From the NCBI RefSeq assembly GCF_000829435.1, contig NZ_JXRP01000014.1, forward strand, positions 1-64,000: a stretch of 64,000 bases of DNA, in the 5' to 3' direction. The first letter of the stretch is position 1. Every line of letters begins with the position of its first letter. This document shows, piece after piece, positions 42,977-50,758 of this stretch. Source of the stretch: Jeotgalibacillus soli (GTDB lineage: Bacteria; Bacillota; Bacilli; Bacillales; Jeotgalibacillaceae). Both the position numbers and the translations under genes were made by a program. The notes below the pieces were generated by a model. It did no database searches and was not told the origin of the DNA. It was given only the letters and a program-made list of their open reading frames with translations.

Positions 42977-43035
42977 AAAGGCCAGTTCAATAAGTCAATG
43001 CTGCATTCATTGACTTATGTGGACTGGCTTTTCCT
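42977..43035 (+). terminator. Terminator downstream of yfkH
   Basis: Arms AAAAGGCCAGTTCAATAAGT and ACTTATGTGGACTGGCTTTT with inner CAATG/CATTG; small internal mismatches; T residues follow. The remaining bases to yeeI hold its promoter region. Confidence 0.8.
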
Positions 43036-43248
43036 ATAGATAAAATCTAACCAAATTTTAAGGGAAGACATATTTAAATACGAATGAAAGGATAGCATCA
43101 TAATTTTCATTTTACAAACCCATGAAAATGGACTACCTTTTTACTTATTAACTCGTAGCAAATAATGTATAATGTAATGTAGTGAATGGAAGAAGGGTTT
43201 TCTAAATTTCATTTTATGTAGATTTAAAGTTGAAAGTGAGTGTTCATA

Positions 43249-43968
43249 ATGGGCCGTAAATGGAACAATATTAAAGAAAAAAAAGCGTCAAAAGATGCCA
43301 ATACAAGTAATGTATATAATAAATTTGCACGTGAAATTTATGTAGTAGCTAAGCAAGGTGAGCCGGATCCAGAATCCAATCAGGCTTTAAGAGTTGTACT
43401 CGAGCGTGCAAAAACATACAACGTACCGAGAACGATTATAGAGCGTGCGATTGAAAAAGCAAAGGGCGGTTCAGAAGAAAACTATGATGAACTTCGTTAT
43501 GAAGGCTTCGGATCGAATGGATCGATGGTCATTGTAGATGCACTTACTAATAACGTAAACCGTACTGCATCAGAAGTGAGAGCTGCATTTGGGAAAAATG
43601 GCGGTAATATGGGAGTAAATGGATCTGTTGCCTATATGTTTGATGCAACAGCTGTAATCGGTCTCGAAGGAAAAACAGCAGATGAAGTGCTTGAAGTATT
43701 AATGGAGGCAGATGTAGACGTACGCGATATTCTTGAAGAAGATGAAGCGGTTATCGTTTATGCAGAACCCGATCAGTTCCATACAGTGCAGGAAGCCTTT
43801 AAGAATACTGGTGTAACGGAATTTACAGTAGCAGAACTAACCATGCTCCCTCAAAATGAACTAAAACTTCCCGCGGACGCACAAGAACAATTTGAAAAAA
43901 TGATTGATGCACTGGAAGAGTTAGAAGACGTTCAACAGGTTTATCACAACGTGGATTTTGGTGAATGA
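43249..43968 (+). CDS. yeeI: YebC/PmpR-family protein (YeeI)
   Basis: A 239-residue protein of the YebC/PmpR family (YeeN subgroup), nearly colinear with B. subtilis Yee[60 protein letters not shown] and [20 protein letters not shown]. Annotated as transcription regulators; newer work points to relief of ribosome stalling at proline stretches for some members. The start at 43249 (GTGAG upstream) gives the conserved MGRKW opening; a GTG three codons earlier is not used. Confidence 0.93.
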   Translation: MGRKWNNIKEKKASKDANTSNVYNKFAREIYVVAKQGEPDPESNQALRVVLERAKTYNVPRTIIERAIEKAKGGSEENYDELRYEGFGSNGSMVIVDALTNNVNRTASEVRAAFGKNGGNMGVNGSVAYMFDATAVIGLEGKTADEVLEVLMEADVDVRDILEEDEAVIVYAEPDQFHTVQEAFKNTGVTEFTVAELTMLPQNELKLPADAQEQFEKMIDALEELEDVQQVYHNVDFGE

Positions 43969-44054
43969 TTGTCTGTTGCGGATGAACGAATCGTATATAA
44001 AGCTTGAATATGCACAAGCTCCTTGTGAGATTGCTTGCTGCATCCCTGATTGGA

Positions 44055-44090
44055 AAATCCCCCAGAGATTATACGGTCTCTGGGGGATTT
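44055..44090. terminator. Bidirectional terminator between yeeI and zosA
   Basis: Perfect 14-bp stem AAATCCCCCAGAGA (44055-44068) with TCTCTGGGGGATTT (44077-44090). Confidence 0.9.
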
Positions 44091-44100
44091 GTCTATTTCC

Positions 44101-46023
44101 TTATGCTCTTAGCAAGCGCAATCCATTTAATATAACAAGAATTGTACTTCCTTCATGCCCAAGTACACCAAGAGGCAAGTCAACGGCCTGCATAAAGTTT
44201 GATATAACTAATAGAAAAATAATAGATAGGCTAAAAAGAACATTTTGCTTTACAATTCTTTTCATTCTTCTCGATAGTCGAATCGCTTCAGCAATACGCG
44301 GGAGATCATTTTTCATTAAAACAACATCTGCTGTTTCAAGTGCAACGTCCGTTCCTTCACCCATTGCAATTCCTACAGAGGCAGTGGCAAGGGCAGGAGC
44401 GTCATTGATTCCATCGCCAACCATCGCGACAGTTCCATATTGTTTCAGCAGTTTTTTAAGCTCGGTTACTTTTGTTTCTGGAAGACACCTTGCAACATAA
44501 TGGTCAACATTCGTTTCAGCTGCAATCGCTTTTGCCGTTGATTCACTGTCACCAGTTAGCATGATGGTTGTAATGCCTGCTTTTTTAAGCTGCTCGATCG
44601 CTTCTTCAGTCTCTTTTCTCACCGTATCTTTTAAGGCGATAAAGCCAATAACAGTCCCATTTTTCTCAATAAAAACAACGGTTTTTCCTTCTTGTGATAA
44701 ACGGTCGGTCACACTTTCCTGAAAGCTTTCAAGTGTATGTTCTCCGAACCATTCAGCTTTCCCAATTTTCCAATCAGCCCCGTTTAACGTTGATTGTACG
44801 CCAAACCCTGGAATATCCTCTACTGCTTCCGGTGAAGTCAGTGCAACGTCATAGTTATTTTTAATGTACATGACAATTGCCTGTGCAAGGGGATGATTGG
44901 ACTGATTTTCAATAGCAGCTACTGCTGTTAGCACTTCATCCTTACGTTGATCAGAACGAATGACAAGATTGGTGACTTCTGGTTTTCCTTTTGTAAGCGT
45001 TCCTGTTTTATCAAACGCGATCGCTTTTACTTTGTGGAGATTCTCTAAATGTACGCCGCCTTTAAATAGGATCCCTTTTCTGGCCCCATTTGAAATACCG
45101 GATAATGTTGCCGGCATAATAGATGCGACAAGCGCACAAGGAGAAGCGACAACCAGTAAAACCATCGCCCGGTAGAAGGTTTCCTGCCAATCCCATCCAA
45201 GCAAATAATGAGGAAGAAACATCATAAGTCCAACGACTAGAAGTACAGCTTTAACATAGCGTCCTTCAAACCTTTCAATAAAGAGCTGAGATGGAGATTT
45301 TTCACTTTGAGCGGTTTGAACAAGCTGAATGATTTTTTGAAACATCGTTTCATCGTTATTTTTGGTCATGCGGATGGTCACAGAGCCTGATAAGTTAACT
45401 GTACCTGCAAAGACCTCATCACTTAATGATTTGGAAACAGGGATGGACTCACCTGTAAAGGCTGCTTCATCAATCGTTGTTATTCCTCGAATAATCTCTC
45501 CATCTGCCGGCATACGCTCCCCTGGCTTTACGACTAAAAGATCACCTATCTTCAAGGCTTTAATTGATACTCTTTTCTCCTCTCCATCAACCAGCTTCCA
45601 AGCTTCTTCGGGCTGAATATCCATCAAGGATGAAATTTCCTTTTGACTCTTATTCATGGTGTATGTCTCAAGTGCTCCGCTGATAGCAAAAATAAAAATT
45701 AAAATGGCGCCCTCTACCCAATACCCGATGATGGCAGAACCAACGGCAGCAAAGATCATCAGCATCTCCACGTTCAACTCTTTATCCTCAATTGTTGCCT
45801 GAATGCCTTCCTTCGCTTTGGCGAATCCCCCAATGACAAAGGCCAGGAGATAGAGCACGATTGAGAGTGTTTCAGCATGTTGATAGCCTGCATACCATGC
45901 AAACAAGATTAATACACCGCTGAATAGAGCCGCAATAAGCTCTGCGTGCGGTTTAATTTGTTGTAGCATTCCCGCTGATTGAGCAGAGGGAAGATAGGGA
46001 GCAGCTTTAAGTTGAGATTGCAT
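44101..46023 (-). CDS. zosA: P1B-type metal ATPase, ZosA-like
   Basis: A 640-residue membrane pump, close to the 637 of B. subtilis ZosA. It lacks an N-terminal CxxC metal-binding domain. Core motifs: ion site LLVVASPCALVASIMPATLS, phosphorylation DKTGTLTKGKP, TGES in the actuator domain (DEAAFTGESIPVS), HP-type loop NQSNHPLAQAIV, and hinge VGDGINDAPALATA. B. subtilis ZosA imports zinc and is induced by peroxide through PerR. A perfect per box lies 152 bases upstream here, which supports this name over a cadmium/zinc exporter. The ATG at 46023 has AAAGGTG upstream. Confidence 0.87.
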   Translation of the reverse strand: MQSQLKAAPYLPSAQSAGMLQQIKPHAELIAALFSGVLILFAWYAGYQHAETLSIVLYLLAFVIGGFAKAKEGIQATIEDKELNVEMLMIFAAVGSAIIGYWVEGAILIFIFAISGALETYTMNKSQKEISSLMDIQPEEAWKLVDGEEKRVSIKALKIGDLLVVKPGERMPADGEIIRGITTIDEAAFTGESIPVSKSLSDEVFAGTVNLSGSVTIRMTKNNDETMFQKIIQLVQTAQSEKSPSQLFIERFEGRYVKAVLLVVGLMMFLPHYLLGWDWQETFYRAMVLLVVASPCALVASIMPATLSGISNGARKGILFKGGVHLENLHKVKAIAFDKTGTLTKGKPEVTNLVIRSDQRKDEVLTAVAAIENQSNHPLAQAIVMYIKNNYDVALTSPEAVEDIPGFGVQSTLNGADWKIGKAEWFGEHTLESFQESVTDRLSQEGKTVVFIEKNGTVIGFIALKDTVRKETEEAIEQLKKAGITTIMLTGDSESTAKAIAAETNVDHYVARCLPETKVTELKKLLKQYGTVAMVGDGINDAPALATASVGIAMGEGTDVALETADVVLMKNDLPRIAEAIRLSRRMKRIVKQNVLFSLSIIFLLVISNFMQAVDLPLGVLGHEGSTILVILNGLRLLRA

Positions 46024-46174
46024 TTTTCATCACACCTTTCTTTTATGAAAAAACAAATAAATGATAATTGAGTTTTTTAATTGAGAATAATAATCAACGT
46101 CAATTCATTGATAAAGAGTAATAATAAGCTGTTCTAACGGACATTAGTGTAATTTATTAATAACACTTATTAAT

Positions 46175-46189
46175 TTATAATAATTATAA
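46175..46189 (-). promoter_or_regulatory. Perfect per box (PerR operator) upstream of zosA
   Basis: TTATAATAATTATAA equals the PerR consensus TTATAATNATTATAA at every position and is fully palindromic. It lies in the zosA upstream region of a very AT-rich stretch, so chance is not excluded, but the gene is a known PerR target in B. subtilis. Confidence 0.75.
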
Positions 46190-46241
46190 TTTGATATTAT
46201 ATTATCATGAAAAGGGATGGGTGTATAGAATAATGTACTAA

Positions 46242-46270
46242 AAAAGTCACAACAAAGTGTTGTGACTTTT
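46242..46270 (-). terminator. MFS gene terminator
   Basis: Perfect 13-bp stem AAAAGTCACAACA with TGTTGTGACTTTT, loop AAG, adjoining the MFS stop codon. Confidence 0.88.
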
Positions 46271-47452
46271 CTAAGAAGATAACTCTTTTTTATTATTTTG
46301 AATGAAGGAAAAGATCCATAAGCATAAACATATTGTGAGAAGCATGCCGCTAATTAGATAGAAAAAGCTAGATCCTCCGAGCCATTGAATCGTGATTCCA
46401 CCTAAAAATGGTCCGCTAATGCTGCCGACGCTAAAGGCAATACCGCATAATATGTTTCCGCTCGGTAGAAGATGCTTAGGCAATAAATCGGTCATGTAGC
46501 TGATTCCAAGAGAGAATGTTGATCCGACTGCCATTCCAGCAATAAAAAATGTGATAAACAATCCAATTACAGAAGTGCCGGCAATCCCAGAGCCTATAAA
46601 GCAAACTGAACCAATAAGCAATACTGTCATCAGAACCCGATGTCGTCCAAGCTTATCACTTAGTATACCGAGGGGGAGCTGAAACACGATGCTGCCAATT
46701 GAAAAAGCCGGAAGAATAATCGCGATTGCATTAGCCTCAACACCATTGCGAAGTGCATAGATCGGAAAATTCCCATGTAGTGATGCCTCAAGGAATCCGT
46801 AGCACATTGGGGGCAAAAAGGCGACCCAGGCATATTTGGCTACTTGTCCAAAGCGTTTAAAGGTTCCAAATATAGAGGCAGTTCCAATATCACTTTTATC
46901 TGGAAAATCATTTTTCAGTAAAAAGACAAAGCCCCAGGTAATTAAGGTCAAAATTCCCGATAGGATAAATGGGAGTGAACGCTCGATTTCTACAAGGGAA
47001 CTCATTGCAGGACCTGCGGCAAACCCGAGAGAGAAAAATAATCCATATAAGGAAATATTCCGTCCTCGGCGATGCATAGGAGAGAATGAAGTAATCCAGG
47101 TCTGAGTAGAAAAATGCAGCATTTGATCACCTACTCCGATCAATAAACGAAGTAAAAACCAAAACCAGAAATGCTGCCACATTGGAAAAGATAATAATGA
47201 AAGCCCTACGATAAAGCCGCCAACAAGAATAATTGGCTTATAACCAAATCTTCTTAATGGTGCCTCCATTAACGGCGCCGTAATCAAAATTCCGATATAA
47301 ATCCCTGTTGCATGAAACCCGTTCAAAGAGGATGAAACGCCATCCTGCTCGAAAATAATGGCAATTAGGGGGAGCAGCATTCCTTGTGAAAAGCCTGAAA
47401 TGGCAACAACACTAATTAAAATCCAAAAACGAACTGTGCTCGACACGTGCAT
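46271..47452 (-). CDS. MFS transporter (drug-efflux-like)
   Basis: A 393-residue membrane protein with 12 predicted helices of the major facilitator superfamily. FSQGMLLPLIAIIFEQDGVS opens helix 1; the loop 2-3 motif is APLRRFGYKPIILVGGF; the second half has LGILSDKLGRHRVLMTVLLI. It resembles YfkF-type bacillary efflux proteins; substrate unknown. The ATG at 47452 has AGGAGCG upstream. Single gene. Confidence 0.85.
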   Translation of the reverse strand: MHVSSTVRFWILISVVAISGFSQGMLLPLIAIIFEQDGVSSSLNGFHATGIYIGILITAPLMEAPLRRFGYKPIILVGGFIVGLSLLSFPMWQHFWFWFLLRLLIGVGDQMLHFSTQTWITSFSPMHRRGRNISLYGLFFSLGFAAGPAMSSLVEIERSLPFILSGILTLITWGFVFLLKNDFPDKSDIGTASIFGTFKRFGQVAKYAWVAFLPPMCYGFLEASLHGNFPIYALRNGVEANAIAIILPAFSIGSIVFQLPLGILSDKLGRHRVLMTVLLIGSVCFIGSGIAGTSVIGLFITFFIAGMAVGSTFSLGISYMTDLLPKHLLPSGNILCGIAFSVGSISGPFLGGITIQWLGGSSFFYLISGMLLTICLCLWIFSFIQNNKKELSS

Positions 47453-47568
47453 AACAAAAAACGCTCCTGACTAGGGTGAACCCATAAATGTAAGCATGAT
47501 CATAGTCATATTCTATGTAAACGTATATAATTTTACTATAGTTTGTTGAATAGGAGAAGGAGTGGGAT

Positions 47569-47952
47569 ATGATGGAATTCACCATGCGAGAAGGCGGTTT
47601 TTCAACAGAGTTTGCATATGGAAAACTAGATATTTCAGGAAATGAAGAATATGGCTTTCGACCATATCAGCTTTTAGTGTCGTCTGTTGCGGTTTGCAGC
47701 GGAGGTGTACTAAGAAAAGTATTAGAAAAAATGAGGCTTTCATTTGAAGATATTAAATTGACTGCTGATGTTGAACGCAATCCAGATGTTGCTGATCGCA
47801 TCGAAAAAATTCATTTGCATTTTATCATTAAAGCTGAGGATTTGGACGAAGGAAAAGTAAAAAAAGCGTTGGAGCTAACGAGAAAGAATTGCTCAATGGT
47901 TCAGTCTGTCATTGGCAGTATTGATGTAACAGAAAGCTTTGAAATCATATAA
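47569..47952 (+). CDS. OsmC-family peroxiredoxin-like protein
   Basis: A 127-residue cytoplasmic OsmC/Ohr fold protein. The two reactive cysteines are in SSVAVCSGGVLRKVLEKM and RKNCSMVQSVIG, as in organic hydroperoxide reductases; GFRPYQLLVSSVA matches the OsmC helix start. Thought to remove organic peroxides with thiols. The ATG at 47569 has AAGGAG six bases upstream (a second ATG follows directly). Confidence 0.88.
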   Translation: MMEFTMREGGFSTEFAYGKLDISGNEEYGFRPYQLLVSSVAVCSGGVLRKVLEKMRLSFEDIKLTADVERNPDVADRIEKIHLHFIIKAEDLDEGKVKKALELTRKNCSMVQSVIGSIDVTESFEII

Positions 47953-47963
47953 AGCAGCAACAC

Positions 47964-48010
47964 AAAAACTCGGTCCAATTCTTTCAATGAAAGATTGATC
48001 CCGAGTTTTT
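47964..48010. terminator. Bidirectional terminator
   Basis: Arms AAAAACTCGG (47964-47973) and CCGAGTTTTT (48001-48010) with a second paired zone CAATTCTTTC/GAAAGATTG inside. Serves the OsmC gene and the short minus-strand transcript from 48137. Confidence 0.9.
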
Positions 48011-48033
48011 ATGTTTTTAAGTAAATTTGAATG

Positions 48034-48078
48034 TCATCGTTCATAATACCGCACTATTTCTAAATAAGCGCTCGTCAT
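48034..48078 (-). CDS. Candidate microprotein, 14 residues
   Basis: On the minus strand GGAGAGGTG directly precedes ATG 48078 and the frame reads MTSAYLEIVRYYER then TGA. It sits in a compact unit of good promoter (48144-48172), strong ribosome sites (AAAGGAGGG and GGAGAGGTG) and terminator (47964-48010), a transcript of about 170 bases. No homologue is recognised; the RNA itself may be the product. Confidence 0.4.
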   Translation of the reverse strand: MTSAYLEIVRYYER

Positions 48079-48143
48079 CACCTCTCCTTTTCTATTGGAT
48101 TGTTTTTGATTTAATACAACCCTCCTTTGATTAAGCTAATTGA

Positions 48144-48172
48144 AGTATATCATATAAAATAAGAAGTGTAAA
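48144..48172 (-). promoter_or_regulatory. Sigma-A promoter of a short minus-strand transcript
   Basis: On the minus strand TTTACA (48167-48172), 17-base spacer, TATACT (48144-48149). The only gene-like content downstream before the terminator is the 14-residue frame. Confidence 0.6.
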
Positions 48173-48208
48173 TATTCAAAATAAATAAAATTTTGTTTTT
48201 TGTTATTT

Positions 48209-48398
48209 TGGCTGTGTTAAACGTGTTGGTTGATTACAGCACACAGGCGCTCGCGTTCCGCGGGGTGGGCGGTGAGCCTTCCAGGTAGCAGACGCATCTG
48301 CTTGAGTCTCAACTCTGTTCCGCTTCAGCGTGCAGAAGTCTTATACACCCGCTCCAATCAACGCTGTGCAAAAATCAACAATGGACTTTAACATAACT
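48209..48398. repeat. Dispersed intergenic repeat, copy 6 (longest)
   Basis: Begins TTGGCTGTGTTAAACGTGTT, contains GCTCGCGTTCCGCGGGG and GGGCGGTGAGCC, and ends GCTCCAATCAACGCTGTGC, AATCAACAATGGACTTTAAC, ATAAC. Same orientation as copy 1 and most like copy 7. Confidence 0.88.
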
Positions 48399-48427
48399 AT
48401 TATTTGAAATAATCAAATGAAAGAAAA

Positions 48428-48455
48428 TATAAAAAGCTGCCATAAAGACAGCAGC
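48428..48455 (-). terminator. yjzC terminator
   Basis: On the minus strand GCTGC...GCAGC (51-55 paired with 36-40 of the 48401 block) followed by TTTTTATATTTTC. Confidence 0.75.
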
Positions 48456-48459
48456 ATGT

Positions 48460-48639
48460 TTATGGCTTGCGCTGAGGCATCCAGACGCGATTATGGTTGG
48501 TTGTTTCAGGAAATGTATCTCCAGCTGCAAGATGAATTTTTTGAGGTTTATTTACCGTACTGCCAGACTCGCCGATCTCTACATAAAACCCATTGTTTGG
48601 CGCCTTTTGCCCCGGTTTAAATTGATGGTTCTGACCCAA
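48460..48639 (-). CDS. yjzC: YjzC-family small protein
   Basis: A 59-residue protein starting at TTG 48639 behind AAAGGAGGG, read on the minus strand: MGQNHQFKPGQKAPNNGFYV then EIGESGSTVNKPQKIHLAAG and ending NRVWMPQRKP. This matches B. subtilis YjzC closely, including the Gly-Gln-Asn-His-Gln opening. Function unknown; small soluble protein widespread in Bacillus. The TTG start and short length make it easy to miss, and plus-strand readings across it are spurious. Confidence 0.88.
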   Translation of the reverse strand: MGQNHQFKPGQKAPNNGFYVEIGESGSTVNKPQKIHLAAGDTFPETTNHNRVWMPQRKP

Positions 48640-48823
48640 GGTGATCCCTCCTTTGTAATAGCTGCATGTTTAGTTTTTCCGTTTTTAATGAGTTTATGAA
48701 TGATTCTTTTATGACAATAAAAAAGGATAGATGAATGACTCACCTACCCTCTAAAAAGCATTATACAGCTAAAGTCCTTGACGATCTCTAAGCTGCTTAA
48801 ATTCACGTGTGAGTAAGCCTAAG

Positions 48824-49951
48824 CTATCTTGAAATAACTGCTTTTCGTGTTGTAAAATCAGCATCTTTGTAATACATATCCTTCACTAGCAGATTTGGCC
48901 CCAGACATTGAACCGCTGAACAATGGCAGTTCATGCTTTTCGCTTGTTTGCTTTCGATCCAACGGTCAAATGACTGTTGAAGGTCGTCTGTTTGAATATT
49001 TCCAAGTGGAGGTGTGTCCCCAAAATCAGTCACAATAACTTCTCCGCTAAAAATATTAATATTTAAACGTGATCGTCCATCAGGATCATTTCTTACCGTC
49101 ACATTTTTTGTGGAATACAGGCGTTTTAGCAGCTCCTGATTTTCTTCATTCATATCGCATGCATAAAATGGAATTGTTCCAAACAGCATCCATATATCCG
49201 GGTCGCGAATGTCGAGCAAGTGTGAAATGGCTTGTCTTGTTTCAACTAATGAAAGTGTTTTGAGAGAAGAAGCAAAATCACTTGGATACATTGGATGGAT
49301 TTCATGTCGCGCACACTTCATATCTTCAACAATTTCTCGATGAATATGTTCAATATATGGAAGTGTTTTTTTATTTAGCATGGTCTCAGCGGATACCATT
49401 ACTCCTGCATCACTTAAGGCACGGCTGTTGTCAATCATTCGATCGAACAATCGCTGGCGCTGCTCGCGGGACGGCTTGCGTTCCATCATTGCAAAACCTG
49501 TATCGATAAATTCATCGACCGTTCCCCAGTTATGAGAAATATGGAGGACATCCAAATACGGAATAATCGGATCATAACGATCAAGGTCAACTGTTAAATT
49601 AGAGTTAATTTGGGTTCGAATGCCGCGATCATGTGCATACTTTAAAAGAGGAGCAACATATTGCTCAACTGATTTGCGTGACATCATCGGTTCTCCGCCC
49701 GTTATGCTGAGTGAACGTAATTGTTCGATTCCGTCCAATCTTTTTAAAATCAATTCAAGCGGTAATGCCTGAGGATCTTTAGGAGACAATGTATATCCAA
49801 CTGCGCAGTGGGCGCAGCGCATATTACATAAAGTTGTCGTCGTTAATTCTATATTGGACAGAGTCAAATTCCCAAACTGCTTTATATCTTCGTAAGCCTC
49901 CCACGGATCATACTGCGGTGTGATCGGGGTTGAGGCATGTGTTGAGGTCAT
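48824..49951 (-). CDS. yfkAB: Radical SAM/CxCxxxxC-type protein YfkAB
   Basis: A 375-residue radical SAM protein, like the 373-residue YfkAB of B. subtilis. The 4Fe-4S motif is C-x3-C-x2-C at residues 42, 46 and 49 (TTTTLCNMRCAHCAVG), followed by SITGGEPMMSRKS. The C-terminal CHCSAVQCLGP carries further cysteines. Reaction unknown. The start at 49951 gives the family length; an in-frame TTG at 50029 adds 26 residues with a poor ribosome site. AAGGAG lies 12 bases before 49951, and a 4-codon out-of-frame reading between them ends on the start (ATGA). Belongs to the yfk region. Confidence 0.88.
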   Translation of the reverse strand: MTSTHASTPITPQYDPWEAYEDIKQFGNLTLSNIELTTTTLCNMRCAHCAVGYTLSPKDPQALPLELILKRLDGIEQLRSLSITGGEPMMSRKSVEQYVAPLLKYAHDRGIRTQINSNLTVDLDRYDPIIPYLDVLHISHNWGTVDEFIDTGFAMMERKPSREQRQRLFDRMIDNSRALSDAGVMVSAETMLNKKTLPYIEHIHREIVEDMKCARHEIHPMYPSDFASSLKTLSLVETRQAISHLLDIRDPDIWMLFGTIPFYACDMNEENQELLKRLYSTKNVTVRNDPDGRSRLNINIFSGEVIVTDFGDTPPLGNIQTDDLQQSFDRWIESKQAKSMNCHCSAVQCLGPNLLVKDMYYKDADFTTRKAVISR

Positions 49952-50124
49952 AACGGTATCATACTCCTTCATTCTTTCTGCAACATGCTCATTATCAAGA
50001 TTAACGTTTGATGTGTCAACAAAAGCCAATCCGATTGCTCAAAATAAGTTAATTCCTACTAGGAGGGTTGCACGTATTGCGAGAATCCGTTACCATAACA
50101 GCATGCGTGAAAGGAGCGATAGCA

Positions 50125-50304
50125 ATGGGAAATGCCATACATGATAATGACTCACAAGTGCTGTATTTAAAACAGCGTTTAAATATGTTTCTTGAAGTTC
50201 TAGAATCCGTTGATCCAGAAAGCGCGGAATTGGAAGATATAGATCGTATGATTCAAATGGTTGATGATTTGGAATTAAAAGTTCAGCAGTTTAAGAAGTC
50301 ATAA
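50125..50304 (+). CDS. SE1561-family small protein
   Basis: A 59-residue acidic, helical protein: DSQVLYLKQRLNMFLEVLES, VDPESAELEDIDRMIQMVDD. This is the pattern of the SE1561 family of short firmicute proteins, function unknown. AAGGAG is eight bases before ATG 50125. Divergent from yfkAB. Confidence 0.8.
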   Translation: MGNAIHDNDSQVLYLKQRLNMFLEVLESVDPESAELEDIDRMIQMVDDLELKVQQFKKS

Positions 50305-50308
50305 GCAG

Positions 50309-50345
50309 AAAGAGATGCCTGATGAAAAGGTATCTCTTTTTATTT
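50309..50345 (+). terminator. Terminator after the SE1561-family gene
   Basis: AAAGAGATGCC (50309-50319) with GGTATCTCTTT (50329-50339) followed by TTATTTT. Confidence 0.88.
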
Positions 50346-50346
50346 T

Positions 50347-50524
50347 GGCTGTGTTAAATATGTCTGTTTATTGCAGAACTCAGGCGCTCGCTTTCCGCGG
50401 GGCGGGCGGTGAGCCTCCCAGGTCGTAGTCGTCGCACCTGTCTTGCTTCAGCCCGCAGGATTATCGCACACCCACTCCAATCAATCAACGCTATGCAAAA
50501 ATCAACAATGGACTTGAATAAAGC
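50347..50524. repeat. Dispersed intergenic repeat, copy 7
   Basis: GGCTGTGTTAAATATGTCTG, GCGCTCGCTTTCCGCGGGGC, GGGCGGTGAGCCTCCCAGG, CACTCCAATCAATCAACGC and AATCAACAATGGACTTGAAT. Same orientation as copy 6, with which its 5' edge (TATTTTGGCTGTGTTAAA) is identical. The rest of the gap to 50758 is AT-rich and should hold the fumarase promoter. Confidence 0.88.
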
Positions 50525-50758
50525 TTTTATTTTATATACGTCTATGTGAGGGTTGAAAATGACAATTTATATTTGCATATGATTATAACAAATGGTATGG
50601 ACTAAGCTTCTCTCTAGCAAATTCTGTACAAATATAATAGAAACCGTTTTCAAATCATCTTTTTTTCATCTGCTTAAAAAGGTATAATAGAAACGATAAA
50701 CACTTTACTGCTGTACCTAATCAAATGATTGTGAGGAAATAGGAAGGGGCTAGACTGG

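Noticed and set aside
48417-48699. Two overlapping plus-strand readings of about 67 residues
   Set aside because: They have no ribosome binding sites and lie antisense to yjzC, which is strongly supported on the minus strand with a TTG start.
48769-48864. 31-codon minus-strand frame overlapping the yfkAB end (MLILQHEKQLFQDSLGLL...)
   Set aside because: Composition is plausible, but the nearest ribosome-like sequence (GAAGGA) is about 14 bases away and there is no homologue I recognise.
15463-50524. Seven GC-rich elements as a CRISPR array or tRNA-like structures
   Set aside because: They are widely spaced, imperfect, inverted in two cases and have no regular spacers, cas genes or cloverleaf; a dispersed repeat family fits better.
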